Of a stretch of 64,000 nt of DNA, positions 55,567-64,000 are shown one piece after another. Under the pieces are notes generated by a model. That model did not search any database, was not told the origin of the DNA, and saw nothing but the letters and a program-made list of their open reading frames with translations. Source of the stretch: Campanula takesimana (taxonomy: Eukaryota; Streptophyta; Magnoliopsida; Asterales; Campanulaceae); contig JAOWBW010001442.1 of assembly GCA_026119855.1 (NCBI GenBank), forward strand, positions 62,001 to 126,000, written 5' to 3'. The position numbers and the translations under genes are program-made. Numbering within the stretch: the first letter of the stretch is position 1; each line of letters starts with the position of its first letter.

Positions 55567-57601
55567 GAGGATTGCTACTCCGATGACGCAGTTGACCCGA
55601 AAGAATGTTCCGTTTGTGTGGACCGAGAAATGTGACAAAAGTTTCGAGGAATTGAAGAAGAGGTTGACTACCGCACCGATCTTCACTTTGCCTAATGGGA
55701 GCGATGGCCTAGTGATTTACAGTGATGCTTCGAAAGAGGGTTTGGGTTGTGTGTTGATGCAGAATGGGAAAGTAATTGCTTATGCTTTGAGGAAGTTGAC
55801 CCCTAGTGAGCAGAATTACCCGACTCATGATATGGAATTAGCGGCTATTGTCTTTGCGTTGCACAAATGGAAGCACTATCTTTATGGAGCGAAGTTTGAG
55901 ATTTTTACGGATCACAAGAGTTTGAAGTACCTTTTCTCCCAGAAAGAGTTGAATAATAGACAGCGCCGATGGATGGAATTGTTGAAGGATTACGATTGTA
56001 CAATTTCTTATCATCCGGGGAAGGCGAATGTGGTTGCCGATGCGATTAGTAGAAAATCTTATGTGGCTTCGATGATGGTTCGAGAATGGAAAATGCTTGA
56101 GGATGTTAGAGAATGGTCTCCTCGCGAATCGAGACATGGGGCTATTTTTGCGAATATTAGAGTGTCTCCGACCCTAATTCAGAGGATAAAGGAAGCTCAG
56201 AAAGAAGATCCCGAGTTGGTGAAGATAATGGGTAAACTGAAAGAAAAGAATTTCGAGGATTTTTCATTGAGCTCGAGTGGAATTTTGACTTTCCGTGGTC
56301 GTTTGTGTGTTCCGGATGTTGATGGAATTAAACAGAGAGTTCTTGATGAGGGCCACAAATCGAGGTTTACTATTCATCCGGGTAGTACGAAGATGTATCA
56401 GGACTTGAAGCAACAATTTTGGTGGATTAATATGAAAAGGGAAATAGCCGAGTATGTATCGAGGTGTTTAACGTGTCAGCAGGTCAAAGCCGAGCATCAG
56501 AGACCCGCGGGATTACTTCAGCCGTTAGAGATTCCCGAGTGATAATGGGAGCATGTGACTATGGATTTCGTTACGGGACTGCCTCGTACCCGTAGGAAGT
56601 ATGACAGTGTTTGGGTAATAGTGGATAGATTGACCAAGAGTGCCCATTTCTTGCCTATTGACATCAGGTATTCGATGGAGAAGCTTGCGACCCTTTATAT
56701 TGATGAGATCGTTAGATTGCATGGGGTTCCGGTTAGCATTGTGTCAGATCGAGACCCGAGGTTTACTTCTAGATTCTGGAAGGCGTTTCAGGAAGCTTTG
56801 GGTACAGATTTGCGATTCAGTACAGCTTTTCATCCTCAAACCGATGGTCAATCCGAGAGGACTATTCAGATTCTTGAGGATATGTTGGGAGCTTGTGCGA
56901 TAGACTTTTCTGATTCTTGGGATTCGCACCTATCGTTAGTGGAGTTCTCCTACAACAACAGTTATCAGGCTAGTATCGAGATGGCACCGTTTGAGGCTTT
57001 GTATGGAAGAAAGTGTAGATCGCCTATTTGTTGGGATGAGGTTGGTGAAGCGAAAGTTTTGGGTATTGATTTGCTTCGGGATTCGGTTGAGAAAGTTAAA
57101 GTTATCCGGGATAGATTGAAGACATCCTAGAGTCGACATAAGAACTACGCAGATAACCGAAGGCGAGATCTTAGTTTTCAGATTGGTGACTTGGTGTTCT
57201 TGAAAGTGTCTCCGAAGGTGGGTATTCGTAGGTTTGGGAAGAGAGGCAAGTTGGCTCCGAGGTTTATTGGCCCGTTTGAGATTTTGGGAAAGGTTGGACT
57301 TCTAGCGTATCGACTTGCGTTACCGTCATCCTTAGACCGGTTGCACAACGTGTTCCACGTTTCTATGCTTCGGAAGTATGTTCATGATCCGTCTCACGTG
57401 TTACCGAGGATACCGGAGGATATTGAGCCCGATATGTCTTATGAGGAACGACCGGTTCGGATCTTAGATTCTAAAGTCCAAGAGTTGAGGAGCAAAAGCA
57501 TTTCATTGGTTCGAGTTCTTTGGAGGAATCATAACATCGAGGAGTCGACGTGGGAGCTCCGAGATGAGATCGAGAGGAAATTTCCGTGGCTTTTTGTGTA
57601 A
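55567..57601 (+). pseudogene. pol: G2 RNase H, integrase, chromodomain (broken)
   Basis: RNase H (YSDASKEGLG, about 55715) and the integrase zinc domain are open to TGA-TAA at 56540-56545, where G3 has Trp-Lys codons. The integrase core continues to TAG at 57128-57130 (Gln in G1). The final 157 codons include the KCRSP-to-chromodomain region with LWRNHNIEESTWE, ending at TAA 57599-57601. Confidence 0.93.
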
Positions 57602-57637
57602 GGTGAGTCTCGTTAAAATTCGGGTCGAATTTTCTTT

Positions 57638-57650
57638 AAGGGGGAGTGAA
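57638..57650 (+). other. Polypurine tract of G2
   Basis: AAGGGGGAGTGAA directly before the middle LTR. Confidence 0.88.
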
Positions 57651-59772
57651 TGTCACGACCCGAAATATAGGCTCTATTTTATTAGTAATTAAATGATTTT
57701 TATTTAATTATTTGCTTATTTATTTATTTAAATTATTATTTATCTAATTATTATGTGTGCATTTTAATAGAGTCATTTGTGCTAGTGTAGAAATGTTGGG
57801 TCTTAATTGTTAGTTGGGAGTGTAGTTTGTGTGTAGTGTGAGAGAGGGGGCCTAAGTGTAAATCTTTTTAAAACAATTCCCCTACTCCCTCCCTACTCCC
57901 CTCACCTTCCTCACCATCTCCTTCTCTCTCTCCATTCCTCTCCCAGACAACTCTCTCTCTCTCTCTCTCCAAGGTAAGCATTTTTCTTCTCTTTACTTCT
58001 CTCTTCATTTTCTCCATCTTCCTCTCATAATCTCCCATTTCTTAAAACGTGAAACATGTTTAGATCGTCGATAGGATCGTAGGAAGCCAAAAAGAATCGA
58101 AATCCATCAACTTTGAGAATTTGCAAGTAAGTTACTTTTCCCCCATTTTAATGCTAAATTGTTCATATCATGTTTAGATAATGTTTGATGTGTTACATTT
58201 GAAGTTTGGATGAGTTTTGAATTTGTTTGGAATTTATTGAGTTTTTGGTTGGAAATGGTGAATTGATGAAAATCTTGATTCAATCTTGGTTTGGTTGATA
58301 AAGGGTGTTGTTAAGGTCCCCTTTTTGTTTAAATAATGTTTGGGTACCTTAGAAATCTTGTTGGGAGTGTTGGATTTTGGGTGTTATGTGTTTTGGGTTT
58401 GAAAATGGAAGAACCCCTGTTGTTCTTCCCGATTTCTGGCAATTCCGGAGTATTGGGCGACCGCCCAAAATCGTATGGGCGACCGCGCATCTTTCTGAAA
58501 GCTTTTGTGCTTGGTTGAGGGCCTTGTTGGGCGGCCGCACAGTCCCTTTTGGGCGGCCGCACAGTCCTCTAAAAATTTCCATTTTGTTAAAATTGTGTGA
58601 ATGAAGGATGTATTTTGATCCAAGTCTTGGGTGTCCTTCTAGTTGACCTTAGTGAACATCGTAGTACCCTCTAGTGATAGAATTGGGTCCTTTGTGATCA
58701 AGTTTGTGTTTGAGATTCATTAATTGTTAATTGGGATTTTGGAGCACCTTTATTGTGTATTGTTGGTTTATTTCACTTTCTTGGTGACTTCTTGGTATGG
58801 TTTACCCTTGTGGTAATTTACTTGGATTGGTTCCCTACTTTGGAACCTTAAGTTGTTCATTCATGCTAAATTATTATTACTTAGCATATATTTGAAAGTC
58901 CAGCTGGTATTTTGTGTGTGTTTGGGCGATGGGAAAGATTATAATGGCAAAGCCAAGTCCATTATAATGTTGACCATTGTTTTGCCCCCTTCTTTACCCC
59001 TTCTCCAGATTGGCCTTGGAAAGGATAAGTCAGCGTTCCTTTGTGAATGTATCTGGCTAGCGGGCATGACTTTGTGTCATGGTCCTTGTCCCTTGTGACA
59101 CTTTTATGTTATTGGTTCCGGTACCGGGGTTTCTCTTCAGCTTTCATGCTATTATGAAGATGATGATTTGTTGATTATTGAAGCTGCGCAGCGATCCTTT
59201 ATTTGGATGTTCCGGTTTGGAAAACCTTGGCTATATCCTTTGTTATGTGTTTATTTCCGCTGCTATCTGTTATGTGATAAATGCTATGTGCTATGTGATA
59301 TTTATTATTGTTTATTGCTTAGTGCATCATAGCATGTCATGTAGTTGCATTAGTAACTTATTGAGATTTATCTCACCCCTTTTCTTTTATCTTTGTTTTT
59401 CCTTAACCCCCCCCCCAGGTGCTAAGGATTAGTCTCGCTGATCACGAGAAAGAGGACGTCGAGTGTGGATCCGTTCTTTTGGGGAAAATTGTATAGGTTG
59501 GTTTACATTATATCAATGTGTAACCTTTTGGGGATATTTGTACCAAACATTGACGTCATCAGGTTTTTGTACAATTGTATTTTGTTGGGCATAAACTTGT
59601 GGAAGTTTATGATAGTTGTAATTAGTTTTTATCAAACTTGGTTTTGTAAAACTTTGGATTATTACCCCTTTTGGTATCAAATGAAATTTTTAACCTTGGT
59701 ATTTCTTGGTTTTGGTTTTAGAGTCGACGTCCAGATCGCGGTCCCGGGCCCGCGGGGTCCGGGGTCGCGACA
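57651..59772 (+). repeat. Middle (shared) LTR of the G2/G3 array
   Basis: TGTCACGACCCG...GTCGCGACA, 2122 bp. Nearly identical to 50896-53018; differences include a short rearranged stretch near 57835-57850. GC cassette at 58454-58563. Confidence 0.95.
58454..58563 (+). promoter_or_regulatory. Four-palindrome GC cassette in the middle LTR
   Basis: Same units and spacing as 51700-51809. Confidence 0.85.
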
Positions 59773-59774
59773 GT

Positions 59775-59786
59775 TGGTATCAGAGC
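59775..59786 (+). other. Primer-binding site of G3
   Basis: TGGTATCAGAGC two bases after the shared LTR, which shows that this LTR is used as a 5' LTR. Confidence 0.92.
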
Positions 59787-59893
59787 TATGGCATTAGCTC
59801 TATGTATAAATCTAGGTGGATTAGTATGACCTAGGTGGGTAGTAGTGTGCGGAGTGATTAACGGTTGATGTTTTATGCAGGTACTTGTTGACA

Positions 59894-62800
59894 ATGGTTC
59901 GTAGAAGGAGTGGTGAAGGTAGTTCCGGTAATGCAAATCAGAATTATACAAGGGATGAAGCACGTGCCATGTTTCAAGGCATGTTTGAGGCGGCCATGAA
60001 GGCCATACATGATCAAGGTCCGAGGGTAGAACAAGCACCACCCCGTTATGGATTGGAGCAATTTCTGAAGTTGAAACCGGTTGAATTCAATGGGGAACCC
60101 GATGTAAGGAAAGCTGAGTTATGGATTGAGTCTATGGAGAAGATTTATGATGTATTTGGGTGTTCGGATGAGGACAAGGTCCGGTTCGCGGCTTACAAGC
60201 TTGTGGGAGCCGCCGAGCATTGGTGGAAGGGTGTCAAAGCTACTTGGGATGATACTCACACGGTGTATGCGTGGGAGTTGTTTGTGCGCAAATTCAAGGA
60301 GCATTTCATTCCGGTTGTTGATCAAAACCGAAAGGAGATCGAGCTACTCAACCTAGAGCAAGGTGTGTTGTCTATAGCACAATACTCGGCGAAGTTCATA
60401 GAATTAGCCCGGTATTGCGACTATTTGGTGAGGACCGAGGAACAAAAGGCTATGAGATTCATTCGGGGATTGAAGACCTCCATCCGTACTCAACTTATTG
60501 CCCAACGGATAGTGACTTTTCAAGATGCGGTGGACCGAGCCTATTTGATAGAGCAAGATATTGGGGAGCATAAAAGGAAGACCGAGGTAGCTAACCCGAG
60601 TAAGCAAGGGGCGCAGAGCAAGCCACAACACCGTTCCGATAACCGAGGTAACTTTGGGGGACAATCTCAGTTCCAAGGGCATCCGACCCCAAGGAACCTG
60701 GGTACCACTTCCGGGAACCAAGGGAGCCAAATTAGGAAGCCTTGTACCTTTTGTCAGAAGGTAGGCCATGCGGAGGATAGGTGTTGGAAAAAGCAAGGCA
60801 AGTGCACCAATTGTGGTGAAATGGGGCACTTTGCGAGAGAGTGCACGAGGTACCGAGGTCAAGCATCCGGGTCAGGAGTTGGTACTAATCTGGGTCAGAA
60901 AAGGGATGCCGCAGGGAAGCCCAAAGTTCAAGGGAAGGTTTATGCCATGAATCAACAACAAGCTACCGATGATCCATCCGTTATTGGAGGTATTGTTTCT
61001 GTGTCTAATGTGAGCGCACGAGCGTTAGTAGATCCAGGATCATCTCATTCATACATTTCTGTGCAATTTGCTTCCATGTTAAATGCTGCATTCGAGTCTT
61101 TACCGTACGTGCTAGAGGTGTCGACCCCTAAAGGAGAGTGCTTGATTTCTGATCGAGTCTTTCGTGCTTGTGACGTGGTTATTTGTGGTCGAGTCCTTTG
61201 TGCGGATTTGGTAGTTCTTCCTATCCAAGACTTTGATGTCATTTTGGGTATGGATTGGTTGAGCAAGTTTCATGCTTCTGTTGATTGCCGTGAGAAAACT
61301 GTTACTTTTTCTATTCCCGATGTGCCTAAATTTGTGTTTGAGGCTTGTCCTCTGAGTAGAAAGGTTCGCCTAATTTCTTTTATGAAAGCGAGAAAATTAT
61401 TGCATAGTGGTTGTGAGGGGTATTTGGCTAGTGTTCTTGATACTAGGAAAGAATCCCTTAGTTTGGATAGTGTTCGGGTAGTCCGGGAATTTCCCGATGT
61501 TTTCTCTACCGAGTATGATATGCCTCCCGATCGTGAGATTGAGTTTTGTATAGATCTTTTGCCGGGTACGGCTCCGATTTCGAAAGCACCTTATAGGTTA
61601 GCTCCCGCAGAATTGAAGGAATTAAAGGTTCAGTTGCAAGAGTTGTTTGATCGAGGGTTTATCCGCCCTAGTGTTTCCCCGTGGGGAGCACCGGTTTTGT
61701 TTGTGCGGAAGAAAGATGGTTCGTTGAGATTGTGTATAGATTACCGGAAGTTGAATCAGGTTACGGTGAAGAACAAGTATCCTCTACCGCACATTGATGA
61801 TTTGTTTGACCAGCTACAAGGGTCCGTGGTTTTCTCTAAACTTGATTTGAGGAGTGGGTACCATCAGTTGAAGGTTCGATCAGAGGATATTCCGAAGACT
61901 GCTTTTCGCACTCGTTACGGTCATTATGAGTTCTTGGTTATGCCGTTTGGGTTGACTAACGCGCCGGCCGTGTTTATGGATTTGATGAACCGGATTTTCC
62001 ATCCTTATCTTGATTCGTTCGTGGTGGTTTTCATCGACGACATTCTTGTTTATTCGAAATCTCGAGAGGAGCACGAGCAGCATTTGAGGACAGTTTTATC
62101 CGTTCTTGCGAGGGAGAAATTATTTGCGAAGTTTAGCAAATGCGAGTTTTGGCTCGAGAAGGTGTCATTTCTGGGTCATGTTATTTCGAAAGACGGCATT
62201 TCGGTGGATCCTTCAAAGATTGAAGCCATAGTGGATTGGAAAAGACCCGAGTCAGTGACCGAGATTCGTAGTTTTCTTGGTTTAGCCGGGTATTACAGAA
62301 GGTTTATTGAAGGGCTTTCGAGGATTGCTACTCCGATGACGCAGTTGACCCGAAAGAATGTTCCGTTTGTGTGGACCGAGAAATGTGACAAAAGTTTCGA
62401 GGAATTGAAGAAGAGGTTGACTACCGCACCGATCTTCACTTTGCCTAATGGGAGCGATGGCCTAGTGATTTACAGTGATGCTTCGAAAGAGGGTTTGGGT
62501 TGTGTGTTGATGCAGAATGGGAAAGTAATTGCTTATGCTTTGAGGAAGTTGACCCCTAGTGAGCAGAATTACCCGACTCATGATATGGAATTAGCGGCTA
62601 TTGTCTTTGCGTTGCACAAATGGAAGCACTATCTTTATGGAGCGAAGTTTGAGATTTTTACGGATCACAAGAGTTTGAAGTACCTTTTCTCCCAGAAAGA
62701 GTTGAATAATAGACAGCGCCGATGGATGGAATTGTTGAAGGATTACGATTGTACAATTTCTTATCATCCGGGGAAGGCGAATGTGGTTGCCGATGCGATT

Positions 62801-63883
62801 AGTAGAAAATCTTATGTGGCTTCGATGATGGTTCGAGAATGGAAAATGCTTGAGGATGTTAGAGAATGGTCTCCTCGCGAATCGAGACATGGGGCTATTT
62901 TTGCGAATATTAGAGTGTCTCCGACCCTAATTCAGAGGATAAAGGAAGCTCAGAAAGAAGATCCCGAGTTGGTGAAGATAATGGGTAAACTGAAAGAAAA
63001 GAATTTCGAGGATTTTTCATTGAGCTCGAGTGGAATTTTGACTTTCCGTGGTCGTTTGTGTGTTCCGGATGTTGATGGAATTAAACAGAGAGTTCTTGAT
63101 GAGGGCCACAAATCGAGGTTTACTATTCATCCGGGTAGTACGAAGATGTATCAGGACTTGAAGCAACAATTTTGGTGGATTAATATGAAAAGGGAAATAG
63201 ACGAGTATGTATCGAGGTGTTTAACGTGTCAGCAGGTCAAAGCCGAGCATCAGAGACCCGCGGGATTACTTCAGCCGTTAGAGATTCCCGAGTGGAAATG
63301 GGAGCATGTGACTATGGATTTCGTTACGGGACTGCCTCGTACCCGTAGGAAGTATGACAGTGTTTGGGTAATAGTGGATAGATTGACCAAGAGTGCCCAT
63401 TTCTTGCCTATTGACATCAGGTATTCGATGGAGAAGCTTGCGACCCTTTATATTGATGAGATCGTTAGATTGCATGGGGTTCCGGTTAGCATTGTGTCAG
63501 ATCGAGACCCGAGGTTTACTTCTAGATTCTGGAAGGCGTTTCAGGAAGCTTTGGGTACAGATTTGCGATTCAGTACAGCTTTTCATCCTCAAACCGATGG
63601 TCAATCCGAGAGGACTATTCAGATTCTTGAGGATATGTTGGGAGCTTGTGCGATAGACTTTTCTGATTCTTGGGATTCGCACCTATCGTTAGTGGAGTTC
63701 TCCTACAACAACAGTTATCAGGCTAGTATCGAGATGGCACCGTTTGAGGCTTTGTATGGAAGAAAGTGTAGATCGCCTATTTGTTGGGATGAGGTTGGTG
63801 AAGCGAAAGTTTTGGGTATTGATTTGCTTCGGGATTCGGTTGAGAAAGTTAAAGTTATCCGGGATAGATTGAAGACATCCTAG
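59894..63883 (+). pseudogene. gag-pol: G3 gag-pol polyprotein, open to a premature TAG
   Basis: The longest open frame in the window: 1329 codons from ATG 59894. gag domain (GAAEHWW), CCHC knuckles at 60743-60784 and 60803-60845, protease DPGSSHS (about 61030), RT FIDD at about 62030-62041, RNase H YSDASKEGLG (about 62470), integrase zinc domain (about 63115-63240) and core (VSDRDPRF, FHPQTDGQSER). The TAG at 63881-63883 removes the integrase C-terminal end and chromodomain. Sequence past it (to 64000) stays homologous and leaves the window. Apart from this stop it is intact, so it is a young copy. Confidence 0.95.
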
Positions 63884-64000
63884 AGTCGACATAAGAACTA
63901 CGCAGATAACCGAAGGCGAGATCTTAGTTTTCAGATTGGTGACTTGGTGTTCTTGAAAGTGTCTCCGAAGGTGGGTATTCGTAGGTTTGGGAAGAGAGGC

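Larger units (their letters stand above)
50896..64000 (+). mobile_element. Tandem Tekay-type gypsy array G2/G3 (LTR-internal-LTR-internal)
   Basis: LTR 50896-53018, internal, LTR 57651-59772, internal to the window end. Period about 6755 bp. The two internals share the same nonsense TAG (57128-57130; 63881-63883), which G1 lacks, so they descend from one mutated copy by duplication. The middle LTR serves as the 3' LTR of G2 and the 5' LTR of G3. gacag (50891-50895) would be the left target duplication; the right end is out of view. Confidence 0.93.

Overview
The window is repeat-rich plant DNA, almost entirely LTR retrotransposons nested inside one another. The signs of a flowering plant are Tekay-type Ty3/gypsy chromoviruses with a C-terminal chromodomain-like tail, Tat/Ogre-like elements with the primer-binding site TGGCGACTCYGCTGGGGA, Ty1/copia elements, and a plant mobile domain (PMD) gene. 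No complete host gene, rRNA or tRNA gene is visible. The species cannot be named from this sequence.

Layout. 1-8269: element P, a degraded Tekay-type gypsy element; its 5' LTR is cut by the window edge and its 3' LTR by an assembly gap (8270-8369, 100 N). 8370-13413: K1, the 3' part of a Ty1/copia element with its 3' LTR, inserted 9 bp inside the end of the 5' LTR of Tat-like element A (13414-19043). 19044-49408: Tat-like element C, which carries an antisense, intron-containing, broken PMD gene; its 3' LTR was split by everything that follows. 23191-48760: Tat-like element B (minus strand, TSD cttat). Inside B lies copia element H (minus, 27409-47409). Inside the pol gene of H lies gypsy element G1 (30507-42317, TSD aaaat). 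Inside G1 lie two solo LTRs of the same copia family (35948-37435, TSD cacaa; 40121-41594, TSD tgtat). This gives a five-level stack: C, then B, then H, then G1, then the solo LTRs. 49409-50895: unassigned DNA with a possible first exon and a promoter fragment. 50896-64000: a tandem LTR-internal-LTR-internal array (G2/G3) of the G family, period about 6755 bp, running off the window.

Main observation. The LTRs of unrelated elements (Tekay-type gypsy P and G, and the copia family) contain a similar compact GC-rich cassette: four copies of a 14-bp near-palindrome with core GCG-NN-CGC, starting 22, 50-52 and 21-22 bp apart. The cassette occurs in two sequence versions that do not follow element family: the gypsy G family and the copia family each have both. 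One-pair relatives sit in the LTRs of H and C, a two-pair version in the 5' leader of H, and a 29-bp-spaced three-unit relative in Tat-like A and B, where it lies in different parts of the element. I know of no named feature that matches this; it may be a regulatory or structural module exchanged between retrotransposon families.

Other points: different tandem repeats (30, 19-21 and 41 bp) sit at the same place, just before the 3' LTR, in A, B and C; two leader hairpins in H have compensating arm changes; the N gap must hide far more than 100 bp; and sequence on both sides of that gap is rich in single-base indels.
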